From: Diadema setosum
Taxonomy: Eukaryota; Echinodermata; Echinoidea; Diadematoida; Diadematidae
Assembly: GCA_033980235.1 (NCBI GenBank)
Contig: CM067069.1
Span: 22,010,034-22,074,033, forward strand
Direction: 5' to 3'
DNA: 64,000 bases
Below are positions 25,904 through 36,338 of the stretch, in pieces. The translations under genes and the position numbers were made by a program. Each line of letters begins with the position of its first letter. Position 1 is the first letter of the stretch. Under the pieces are notes generated by a model, which ran no database searches, was not told where the DNA came from, and saw only the letters and a program-made list of their open reading frames with translations.

Positions 25904-27530
25904 ATTTCTATAGCGCCATTCTCCACTCTGATTTAATGCTCAAGGCGTTTTATATCAAAGCAAAAAGACTGAAAATACAAATACATACACCGTAATAGAA
26001 GAAGATGAAAGAGAAGACATGAAAGTCTGTCTTCAAAATGCACTACTAAACAAATAGGATTTTAAATTACTCCTAAAATATGTTATAGAGCTTGAGTCTT
26101 TCAGCTCACGAGGAAGTGAATTCCACAGTGTTGGTCCAGCGTGAGCGAAAGCTCGTTCCCCAAAAAATTTCCTATGTAGAAAACGTAATAATTTATGTAA
26201 GAGACCAGAAGTTGAGGATCAAAGAGTCGAGTTCGTGTAGGTTGGTATTTACGAAACAAACAAACATTGTAATCAGGAGCTGTTACCTCAATAACATGAT
26301 AAACCAGAACTCCTCCTGTACAGGCAACCAATGAAGACTCTCTAGGATAGGGGTGATATGACTGCGTTTACTTGACAAAGAAACAATACGTGCAGCGGCA
26401 TTTTGTAGCTTTTGTAACTGGGCAATTTGTGAGTTTGGTCGATTGAAAAACAGACCATTACCGAAATCAAGGCGTGAAGAAATAAGTGAATGAACAAGTT
26501 TTTCCGTTGCAGAGCGAGTCAAATACTTGCAAATAAAACCAATATTGCGCAATTGATAGCGGACTGATTTAATGTTGGTGATTTGATCCGACATATAGCC
26601 ATGAGAGAGTCGAACCAGTATAACACCCAGATTGCGACATGACTTTGACAGAGGGATATCGTTACCTACAATGGAAGTGGAATTGATATCCAACTTATTC
26701 AAGTGAGATTCAGAATAAATTCACACTTGCTGTGATTTAAAAGCAATGAGTTGGACCTCATCCAAGCATCAATATCAATGATGCAATTTTCTAGACAGCG
26801 CAGTGCATGAGATGCTTGGATTTGATACGGTGGAAAGGATACAAAAACTTGTAGGGCCTATGTCATCTGCATATAGATGATTATACCGAACAGAATGACT
26901 TTGAAATATTTTCCGCAGACCGATCAAATAGATAGAAAAAAGGTGGACCCGCCAACAGAGCCTTGAGGTGCACCACAGCTTAATGGCTTTGAGGACGACG
27001 TGACACCATTAAAAAGAACAGACTGTGAAAGATGTGATAGGTATGATTTAAACCATTCGAGAGCCTTCCCCGGATACCCAAACTTGTGAGAGTATTGACA
27101 AGAATTCTGTGATCTACAGTGTCGAAGGCCGAAGACGGATCCAACCACACCATTGCTGTGACGGATCCGGAATCCATTTCCCTTAAAATATAACTAGAAA
27201 CATTCATCAAAAGGGTCTCCACGCGGTGAGGGCGATAAGCCGACTGTAAAGGATCGAATAGACCATGTTCCAGCATATAGTCTGAGAGTCTCGAAAACAC
27301 GACTCTCTCTAAAATCTTGAACAAATATGGAAGACTGCATACAGGACGATAACTTGTCAGTGATTCCTTATCCAATGAAGGGTGTTTTGTTTTTTCAGTA
27401 AAGGACGAATCAGACCTTTCTTTAAAGATAAGGGTAGACCTACAGTAGCTTGCTCAATATTGAGGTTAACAATTTGAGAAAAAATCGGGGCAAATGTGGG
27501 TGCGCAGTCTTTTAAGAGAATGGTTGGAAC
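25880..27530 (-). mobile_element. 5'-truncated, degenerate CR1/L2-like LINE
   Basis: Minus-strand fragments read in order as non-LTR reverse transcriptase: APTFAPIFSQIVNLNIEQAT (about 27510-27450); LTSYRPVCSLPYLFKILERV and later SSAFDTVDHRIL (27375-27100); GAPQGSVGGS (about 26970); SKSCRNLGVIL and then FGNGLFFNRPNSQIAQLQKL with SLHWLPV (26702-26320). The frame is broken several times, so it is inactive. The 5' end is cut where composite repeat copy B begins. The TATAGCGCC..AATGC-CAAGGCG 3' tail precedes the terminal microsatellite. Confidence 0.85.
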
Positions 27531-30500
27531 CATGGGCGTAAATCCCGGGGGGATGGGGGATATATCCGCCCCCATGAAATGGAGGGGGGGGGGGGGGGCT
27601 GTACAATCATCCCCCTCAAATTTGGAAAGAAATGGAGGAAGCAGAATGTGATTATATCAATTTTGGCATATTGCATGACGTTCGTACGCCCTCATTCAGA
27701 GAGGTAACAGAGCTGAACAGTAATCTATCTCGTAGGATAATGACTCACTGGATGACTCACTGTCTAACTGTGTGCATAACATCATTGCCAAAATTAACTA
27801 CCAATCACATTGGGCTACGTACAGGGACAGTGCCTCACTCAGCCAAATAATTATGTAAGCACTTCCCAGAATATTCGGGAATGGGTGAAATCATTCTAGA
27901 TTGAGTGAGCTATAATGTATTTCCTGTCACATGCATGTACTGTAGCTACATTGTATACCACCTAGAAAATTCTCCACTGATCTGGTCAGCCTGTATGTAC
28001 TATATCTGTATCACATGTAATGTTCTCCATTAATCTGGTCACCCCGTGTACATACACATTAAAACAACCATGCATACAGCCTTGATACATGTACATAACT
28101 ACTTGTGTGTACATTTGTGACACATAATTTTCTCAAGCGCTTGCTCGCTTCGCTCGCTCGCGAGGAAAAATATCGACATAAGGTATGGTCCAGACGTTGA
28201 CAACGTCAAATAGTATAGGCTTACATGTAAACATGCCTGAAAATATACTATGACGCGAGCAACTCGGGACCATCTGCAAATTATGTACAAAAACAAACAA
28301 ACAAACAATTAAAAAAAAAAAACTATACCGCCGTATGAATCCCCCCCCCCCCCCCATTTCCTGAATCATTCCTGAAACGATGATGACTCTGCTAACTCAG
28401 TCAGGATACATTAAGTATGGGCATACACAGGGATGGTCTGGGGCGTCGATTCTATCTCGGGGAGGGGGGGGGGGGGGGGCAAAGGGGCATTTGCCCCGCC
28501 CCTACGGAAATGTTGGGGGGCGGCAGACAAGTCATTTGTCTCCAAGCAATTTCCGAGATGAGGACAAATCTCGAACCTTCTTTATGCCAAATACCGCCAG
28601 AACTATGGACCAGATCGTTGAATTGCAATCATAAAAATGCAAATAAAACTCCACTACTGGGTCCCTTTCGATAGACTTTGTACACTTTTGAGATTGACGT
28701 ATTTCCTATAATATTTTATCAAAGAGTGTGCAGCATATCTTTCACTCACAAAAATTCCCTCTAAATATTTCATCCAAAGATGGCTAAATATCAATTCTGA
28801 AAATACAAAGTCTCCCTCGCGTGAGAGGGGGATAGGCCTATCCCCTTCCATACCCTCCCCGTTCAGTCCTTTCTAGTTATAGATTGACAGATTTCCAAAT
28901 GTTTCATCTAAAGTGTGCACCAGGTCTGTTATTTCAATTTAAAAAAAATGCATAAGTTCCGTGGGTGGGAGGAGATATCTAGACACTTTCAATTAACTTA
29001 GGGTTCTCCCCCCCCCCCCCTCAAAAAAAAAAAAATACACTTCTGGGACTGAAATTTTCCCAGATTACATATTATGAGTGTTTACGAGATATTCATCTGA
29101 ATTCTCAAAATGCAAAAGCATCCTCGTATGCAGGGGCGTCGATCCTGGAGGACGGGGGGTGCGGACGGGGGGGGGGGAGGGGCAAACATATTATTTTGAT
29201 TGCCAGTGATTCCCGAAAGGAGGAGAATTTTCTTGCGTTTTTGATAGAAAAGCGTCCAAATATTTTATCCAAAGTGTGTACCAGATTGCAGAATTTCAGT
29301 TCTAAAAATGAAAAAAAAAAATGTCTCTCGCGTCTCGTGTCTCTCACCCCCTCCCCCTTTCGGTCCTTTTCCTTATTTCTTTTTTAGATTGACAGATTTC
29401 CAAATTTTTTATCTTAAGTGTGCACCAGGTCTGTCACTTCAGTTACAAAAAAAAAAAAAAAAAAAAGAACGCAAAAGACCCACCGCGGATGGGAGGGGAT
29501 ATCTTCTTTCAATCAACCCTTTCCCCGCTTGGTTTCCCATGAAAAACTGTAGTACACTTTGGGGATTGACAGATTTCCAAATTACATCAAAACTTTTCAT
29601 TTGTACTATTTTATATTAAGAATGCAAAAGCCCTCTCGACGAATGCAGGGACATCGATCCTGGAGGCCTGGGGGGGGCAAACATGTCATTTTGTCCCTCA
29701 ATAATTCCCGAAATGAGGGAATTTTTCTTGCGTTTTGTCCAATTATCCAAAGTGTGCACCAGATTGCTGAATTTCAATTCTGAAAATGCAAAATATCTCT
29801 CACGTGGGAGGGGAATACCCCCTCCCACCCCCTCCCCCGTTCGGTCCTTTTCCTATAGACTAAGTACAGATTTAGATTGACAGATTTCCAAATATTTCAT
29901 TAAGTGTGCATCAGATCTACATGTATTGTTTCAATTCTAATAAATTTAAAGATTCCATCATCCCCTTTTAATTTACTCTCCCCCCCCCCCCCCCGCCCGC
30001 TCGGTTCCTATTCATTGATTTAGACTCCGCACACTTTGGGGATTGATAATTTTCTGAATATTCCACAAAAGTGCACATCAGATCATTATGTCAATCCTAA
30101 AAATGCAAAAGCTCCGTCTTGTGGGAGGGGCTACCTCCTCCCACATCCTCCCCCATAACTTCTAAATTGGAAGTTATGGGGGGCTGTCTCTGCACTGGCG
30201 TATAGCCAAGGGGAGGGGGCGATGGGGGCGCCCCCCCCCCCCCTCCCAAGATTTGAACCGGATATTAAATTGGAAGGCGGGAAAAAGAATGCGTGCAAAC
30301 TGTATGTATGTACATGAAGCGGGTATCCCTTTCAACCTTTCATCAAGCAAGATCATAATCTTTTCAATATTTCACTCAAAGTGTGCACCAGTCGTTGAAT
30401 TTCAATCAAAAAAAAAACACAAAATCTCTGGTGCTTGGGAGGGGGATACCCCCCTCCCAAACCCTCCCCCTCTGAGCCCCTTTCCCTAGCCTTAGTACAC

Positions 30501-30655
30501 TTTTCAGATTTACAAAATATTTTGAATATTTCTGAGTGCACAAGACTTATCACTTATATTCCGAAAACTCGAAAGTTCCTTCATGTACAAGGGGTATATC
30601 CCCTTTCAATCAACCCTTTCCTCGCTCAGTTCCCTCAGATCAGTTTTTTTTTTTT

Positions 30656-30930
30656 TAATAATAATATAATAATAGCTGGTTTTTATATAGCGCATTTCAC
30701 ACACTTCAGGGTTTCAATGCGCTTTACAGACTATTATTACCCCGGTCACTGGATAACCAGCACTAACAGTGCTCATTCTCCAATCCCTGGGGAGCATTCC
30801 AGCCAGTCGCAGCCATTTTTACAGGCGCGTACATGCTTACCAACCAACATAAGCTTTCTCATCCTACCGGGTACCCATTTATACTCCTGGGTGGAGAGCA
30901 GCAATGTGGATAAAGTGCCTTTTAATAATA
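30656..30930 (+). mobile_element. SINE/LINE-tail type repeat (TATAGCGC family)
   Basis: AATAATAATA, TTTTTATATAGCGCATTTC, AATGCGCTTTACAG, TTATTACCCCGG and ACCCATTTATACTCCTGGGT with GGCAATGTGGAT-like sequence follow in the order typical of a widespread marine-invertebrate retroelement tail. It is inserted into composite copy B and ends abruptly near 30925. Confidence 0.55.
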
Positions 30931-31829
30931 ATTTCCCAAATTTTCCATCAAATATACGTATATACGAGCTCCCTCGTACGGGAAGGGTGGTGATAGCACT
31001 CGCCCACGCCTTCTCCTTGCTCGCCCGCCCCACCCCCCCCCCCCCCCACGCCCCCATGCATTAGACTGTGGCTACACTTTGAACATAATTATATAGGCAG
31101 TTTTCCAAATGCCACAAAATGTGTGCACCAAAACGTTTCAATGCAATAAGAAAATACAGAATCTCCCTCGTGTAGGAGGGGGGAATAGGGCTTATCCCCT
31201 CCCATTTTCTCTGATTGACAAATTTCCAGATATTCCAAAAAAAGTGTGCACCAGATTGTTGAATTTCAGTTCTAAAACTGAAAAAAAAAAAGCTCCGTCG
31301 AATTTTGGAGAGGTATATTGCCACCCTCCCTTTGCTTGGTCCCCTCTATAGACTTAGTACACTTTAGGGAATGACAATTTCCGAATTTTCAACAAAAAAG
31401 TGTGCTTCAGATCGCTTTATTTAGATTCTAATAACGCAAAAGCTCCGTCGAGTGGGAGGGGAATCCCCCTCCCACACCCTTCCCCTAAGCTCTACCTCAC
31501 TAGACTTTGTACATGATGCACACTCGGAATAAGAGCTATAAATTCCGTGATTTGAACACTTCCCTGAAAAAGCCCTATTTATTTCCATTATTTCTTTTTT
31601 TTGGGGGGGGGGGCGCTGGAAAAAAAAAAGTATTGCACCAAAAGTTTGCACCAGATCGCTGAATTGTCTGAAAATGCTAAATCACCTTCGTGTGAGAGGA
31701 GAAATGCCCCTTTATAACACCCTCGTGTGCTTACTTTTTCTGTCTGATTGCTTAACAGACAGCGTTCATGATATTCATTGGAAGAAATCAATATACAATA
31801 AGTTTATTAAATGATACCATTTTATAGGA

Positions 31830-32600
31830 AAAATTGTTCAGTGCAATCTACATCAAAATATTCTGCTCCCTTAAACAAGTGGGACTCGGTGTTTCAAGTC
31901 GATAAAACACGCAAACATGCATAGAATTGCGCCATTTACAACATCAAATTGCAAAAAGTTCTTACCGTGGGAGGGGGACACCCTCTTCCACATCCTCCCC
32001 CCCCCCCCCCCCCCGCTCGCTCCGCTCACTTGGGCTCGGTCGCGTTCATGACATTCAGTGTAAGAATTAATACAAGAAGTTTATTTAAGTGATACCATTT
32101 AAGGCTAATTGTTCAATAATAATCTACATCAAAATAAACTGCTTCCTTAAACAAGTGGGACTATTTCAAGTCGATAAAAACACGACAAAACACGCATCAA
32201 ATTGCACTTTTACATCAAAATGCAAAAAGTTCTCACGGTGGGAGGGGACCCCCCCCCCCCCCACACACACACACACTCCCCCCACACTCTCCCCTGGTGT
32301 TCAGTGTAATAATATACAAGAAGTTTACAATTCAATAGGCAAAATTGTTCAATAATAATCTACATCAAAATATACTGCTACCTTTAACAAGTGGGACTGT
32401 GTCAAGTAGATAAAACACGACAAAACACGCATCACATTGCACCATTTACAACATCAAAATGCAAAGAGTTCTTACCGTGGGAGGGGGAACGCCCCTTCCC
32501 CCCCCCCCCCTCGCTCGCTCCGCTCGCTCGGGTTCGGTCGCGTTCATGATATTCAGTGTAAGAATTAATACAGGAAGTTTATTTAAATGATACCATTTTA
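31830..32600 (+). repeat. Tandem units of about 250-270 bp (three copies)
   Basis: Same unit as 22530-23040, with GCTCGCTCCGCTCGCTCGGG and TTCGGTCGCGTTCATGA at the junctions. Hairpin GGGAGGGGGA..CCTCCC in each. Confidence 0.75.
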
Positions 32601-32686
32601 TAGCCAAATTGTTTAATAATAATCGACATCAAAATATAGACTGTTTCAATTCGACAAAACGCGCAAAAACATACATCAAATTGCAC

Positions 32687-33669
32687 CATGGGCGTAAATC
32701 CGGGGGGGGGGGGGATGAATCCCCCCTGAAATGGAGGAGGGGGGGGATGGCCTGTACAATCTCCCCCCCCCCCCCCCCCCTTCTGAAATTTGAGGGAAAA
32801 ATGGGGGAAGCATAAATGTGACTGTATCAATTTTGGCATATTGCATGACGTTGGTACGCCCGCCTTCAGACAGGACACTGTAACAGAGCTGAACAGTTCT
32901 ATCTTGTAGGAAAATGTATACATAATTTTCTCAACCGCTCGCTCGCGAAGAAAGTAATATCGACATATTATAAGGTATGGTCTAGATGTTGACAACGTCT
33001 ATAGGCCTACATTTAAACATGCTATGACGCGAGCAACTCGGGACCATCTGCAAATTAAACAAACAAACGATAACAAAAACTATACCGCCATAACCCCCCT
33101 CCACTTCCTGAATCATCCCTGAAACGATGATGACTCCGATGACTCAGTCAGGATACATCTTATGGGCATACCCAGGAATGATCAGGGGCGTCGAATCTAT
33201 CGGGGGGGGGGGGGGGGGCAAAGGGGCATCTGCCCCGCCCCTACGGAAATGTTTAGGGCAGACAAATCATTTGTCCCCAAGCAATTCCCGAGATGAGGGC
33301 AGATCTCGAACCTTCTTTATGGAAAAATTGTCCAAATACCACCAGAACTAGGCACCAGATCGTTGAATTGAATCAGAAACATGCAAAAGCTCTGCTACTG
33401 GGTCCATTTCGATAGACTTTCTACACTTTTGATATTGGCGTATTTCCTAATATTTTATCAAAGAGTGTGCAGCAGATCTTTAACTTACAAAAGCTCCCTC
33501 GTATGCAGAGGAGTCGATGGGGGGGGGGGGTGGTTCCCCTATAAAAGTATTGGGGACAAACATGTCATTTTACTCCTCCTCGTAACTCCCGAGATGTGGA
33601 AATGTTCTTACTTTTTTGATAGAAAACTGTCTAAATACTAGTATTTCACCAAAGATGGCTGAATTTCAA
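32687..33669 (+). repeat. Composite repeat copy C, cut by the assembly gap
   Basis: Head CACCATGGGCGTAAATCC followed by the same modules as copies A and B up to the N run: GGGGCGTCGAATCTATCGGG at about 33185, GAGTCGATGGGGGG at about 33510, and ACAAACATGTCATTTTACTCC. It begins inside the last tandem unit of copy B (ATCAAATTGCACCATGGGCG), suggesting insertion there. Confidence 0.7.
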
Positions 33670-33869
33670 NNNNNNNNNNNNNNNNNNNNNNNNNNNNNNN
33701 NNNNNNNNNNNNNNNNNNNNNNNNNNNNNNNNNNNNNNNNNNNNNNNNNNNNNNNNNNNNNNNNNNNNNNNNNNNNNNNNNNNNNNNNNNNNNNNNNNNN
33801 NNNNNNNNNNNNNNNNNNNNNNNNNNNNNNNNNNNNNNNNNNNNNNNNNNNNNNNNNNNNNNNNNNNNN
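33670..33869. other. Assembly gap (200 N)
   Basis: Exactly 200 undetermined bases, probably a placeholder of unknown true length. Composite copy C enters it on the left and a SINE emerges on the right. Confidence 1.
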
Positions 33870-34130
33870 GGCTGCCCTCACAATCGGGAGGTCGTGGGTT
33901 CAAACCCCAGCCGCGTCATACCAAAAGACGTTAAAAGATGGGAGTTGCTGCTACATTGTTTGCCGTTCAACAGTTGAAAAGGTTAGAGCAACGTCGATCT
34001 GGCGCTGCTCAGTGGCTGCCGGGCCCACGATCAATTGGGCAAAAAGAATTTTCATTCTTGGACAATAAAATTTGGAGTTTATATCCAAAACAATTATTAT
34101 TGTTATTATTATTATTATTGTTATCTCTAT
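33870..34130 (+). mobile_element. tRNA-derived SINE, 5' end lost in the gap
   Basis: A pol III B-box-like sequence GGTTCAAACCC (33897-33907) sits in a T-arm-like context (GGAGGTCGTGGGTTCAAACC). A non-tRNA body and a tail of TTA/TTG repeats follow. The A box would lie in the gap. Confidence 0.65.
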
Positions 34131-34162
34131 CTTCACAAGATATCTCTTGGAGATTAATATCA

Positions 34163-34515
34163 CGTCAAGTTCCATCCTGGAACCTTAGACTTCCAGTACT
34201 TTTCTCAGGATTCGTGCCGTCCCCAGCAATGCTGCTTTTTGGAGCGTTTGCACTCGATCTGGCACACCAACATCGTCCAAGTGCCGTCGCAGCTGCTTTG
34301 GCGTTGTTCCGAGTGCTCCAACGACAATAGGGATCACCTTCGTTCTCATATTCCACAGGCGGCGAAGCTCTCTGGCAAGGTCTTGGTACTTCTCTATCTT
34401 TTCCTTCTCCTTCTCGGCTACTCTGCTGTCTCCCGGTACCGCGACATCGATGATTGTGCACATCTGTCGAGCCCTTTCTACGACGATGATATCCGGACGC
34501 CTGTGCTGGATGACA

Positions 34516-34516
<1 letters not shown>
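34163..34516 (-). mobile_element. C-terminal fragment of a LINE ORF
   Basis: The minus strand reads RRPDIIVVERARQMCTIIDV, AVPGDSRVAEKEKEKIEKYQ, DLARELRRLW, KVIPIVVGALGTTPKQLRRH and LLGTARILRKVLEV. This is the C-terminal tail I associate with some marine-invertebrate non-LTR retrotransposons. RPD followed by IIDV...EKEKEK resembles a PD-(D/E)XK (restriction-like) endonuclease core, as in R2-type elements. The element is cut at the TTA microsatellite on its 5' side. The exact LINE clade is uncertain. Confidence 0.7.

Positions 34517-34574
<58 letters not shown>
34517..34574. repeat. (ATT)n microsatellite
   Basis: About 18 ATT units bordering the LINE fragment. Confidence 0.9.
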
Positions 34575-34643
34575 TCTTGATCACCCTTTCATGTCGATTT
34601 CAGAAGCAGCTTAATAACCTTTGAATTACCATTTTCGTAAGTT

Positions 34644-34728
34644 CTTTTTTTTTTTTTTACAGCGGATGGGGAGGGGGGGGGGGGGGGGGGCACGTGCCCC
34701 CCGCCGTGCACTCCCCCCCCCCCCCCAA
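34644..34728. repeat. T tract plus G/C homopolymer hairpin
   Basis: T12, then a long G run, CACGTGCCCCCCG, and a C run form a foldback. Same style as the composite repeats. Confidence 0.7.
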
Positions 34729-34843
34729 CAATAACAAAATAACAAGAATCCTGCATGACATGGAACAAGCGCAGGGCAAAAAAAAAAAAAGGAAAGTAAA
34801 CCCTTTTTTTTTTCAGGTTCATATTTCTCATAGAATATTTGGT

Positions 34844-35231
34844 TTAAAGGGGCTGTACAGTACTGGTTGAGGTGGGGATTCATGTTTTTTACATTCCTTA
34901 GTGAGATAATGAGAAACCTCTATGAAATATGAAAGAGCACGTATGAAGGATTCAACGTTTATTTGATGAAAATTGGTTTTCAAATGGCTGAGATATCCAA
35001 AAAAGTGATAATAATAAAAGACTACAGGCCACAACTTTATTAGGATCTCTTTGTTTCACCTTGTTTTTGGATATCTCAGCCATTTCAAAACCGATTTTCA
35101 TCAAATAAACTTTTGATACCCCTTAGAATTGCATGCTCTGTGACATCTCATATAGAGTGCATTTCTGAATATCTCGCAAAACGTTAAAAGCTAAGGGCAT
35201 CACCTCGACCAGAACTGTACACACCCTTTAA
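34844..35231. mobile_element. 390-bp foldback element (GGGGCTGTACAG family)
   Basis: Ends TTAAAGGGGCTGTACAG and CTGTACACACCCTTTAA are inverted, with a second inverted match GTTGAGGTG / CACCTCGAC. An inner pair of about 40-bp inverted arms (about 34960-35002 and 35065-35108, containing GGATATCTCAGCCATTT) forms a stem. TTAA lies at each edge (34844-34847, 35228-35231), which fits a piggyBac-type target but may only be part of the repeat. Confidence 0.75.
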
Positions 35232-36264
35232 TATCAAGGTTTTAATGCCATGTTAACGGTTAAAGGTTAAAGGTTTGCAAAACTCATCCTATGATCTCGA
35301 TTATCTGTTTAGCCCCCAAAGATCAAGAAAGGCAACTTAATGGAGAAAGGGAAAAAATTATCTTCTGTCGAATTCAAATTCGAATGACAGAAGAAGCAAA
35401 TTTCAAAAAAATATTGTAGAAATTTGAAAAGACTTCAATTTATCTCATTAAATTGCTAAATTAAAAGAATTAAATAAAGAAATTCTGTCCATTTTATCAG
35501 ATTTGTAGCTCGCTCCCTATGCCATTTATCAAGTTTAAGTTGACAGAAAATTCTTATTTTCCCCCTTTAGTTTCCCACTTAGGTTTTGTTTGAGGATATT
35601 ATATAGAGAGACAAGGGAACGAAAACTTATTTTTGCTAATTTATGCTACATCAAAGTCGGTATACATTGTTGCATTATCAATTTCCTAACCTCCAACGAT
35701 GATAAAATTAGAAAGCCCCCTGTAAAGTGAATAAACTGTATCGTAATGTATATAACACTCTAATGGACGTGAATTACGGTGAACACAGTCGGCAAGAATC
35801 TTCCCCTGCTAGACTGAAGGAGGTAGACTTGACCTGAAGAAGAAGAAAAAAACGAAAAAGAAGACAAACAAACAAGCAAACAAACGCCGCGCGCCGGCGG
35901 TAAAAACATAACCTCTTTAAGAAGGTAAATACAATGATTATGTAAACCCCCAGCGTGAAAAGTGTCTGAAATTTCAAATCCATGTCGAGCTGTCCAGGGT
36001 TCGGGTCTCAATATCCAGGGTTAGATTGTTTTAAGGTCGAGTTGCCCAGCCCCATGCTCGTACAATGTGCCTGTACTACTGACCTACTCAGTGGAGAGTA
36101 CATGATACTCGCGTACGGGCAGTGCAGCGCTGTATACTGAGTTCTATGTAACTATAGAACCTCTTTGATCACACATGTACGTACCCACCCGCCCGTAGTA
36201 TAAGGCGCTACAGGGGATCGATTAGCTACCAACACTGTGGTGAAGTGACAACGACCTCGACGTG
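35232..36264 (+). other. Intergenic / PMPCA upstream region
   Basis: No exon or element identified. A short imperfect hairpin (CTTCTGTC.GAATT / AATTC.AATGACAGAAG) lies at about 35363-35396. Composition becomes more GC-rich from about 36040. Confidence 0.5.
36199..36205 (+). promoter_or_regulatory. Possible TATA-like element of PMPCA
   Basis: TATAAGG lies 60 bases before the PMPCA start codon, leaving room for a short 5' UTR. It is only a motif match; no other core-promoter element is clear. Confidence 0.25.
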
Positions 36265-36338
36265 ATGGCCTCAAGAATTGGGCGCAGAATAGCTCGAAAA
36301 TACCTTAATTGTCACGATTCCAGACTCATTTGGAAGAG
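36265..36338 (+). CDS. PMPCA: PMPCA exon 1 (mitochondrial presequence)
   Basis: 74 coding bases ending in phase 2 at donor GTACGT. Encodes [20 protein letters not shown] and LIWK; the split Arg codon (AG|G) is completed in exon 2. Confidence 0.85.

Larger units (their letters stand above)
27531..32600 (+). repeat. Composite repeat copy B
   Basis: Begins AACCATGGGCGTAAATCCCGG directly at the LINE edge and is collinear with copy A. The head and the GCGCTCGCTCG block come first, then the GGGGCGTCGA modules at about 28438, 29131 and 29645. Many units follow with ATTGACAGATTTCCAAAT, AGTGTGCACCAGAT and a GGGAGGGGGATACCCCCTCC hairpin, and the roughly 270-bp units at 31830-32600 close it. Apparent ORFs with GGGG/PPPP runs are homopolymer translations. 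Confidence 0.7.

Noticed and set aside
26283..27575. Separate small genes on the minus strand
   Set aside because: They are consecutive frameshifted pieces of one CR1/L2-like reverse transcriptase.
28133..28160. GCTCGCTTCGCTCGCTCGCGAG as a functional regulatory palindrome
   Set aside because: It recurs at the same place in every composite-repeat copy and is most simply part of that repeat.
33870..33920. A functional tRNA gene
   Set aside because: Only a B box and T-arm-like sequence are visible, with a SINE body and tail following.
34163..34516. A host nuclease gene
   Set aside because: The sequence is truncated at a microsatellite, lacks a start and matches the tail of LINE polyproteins.
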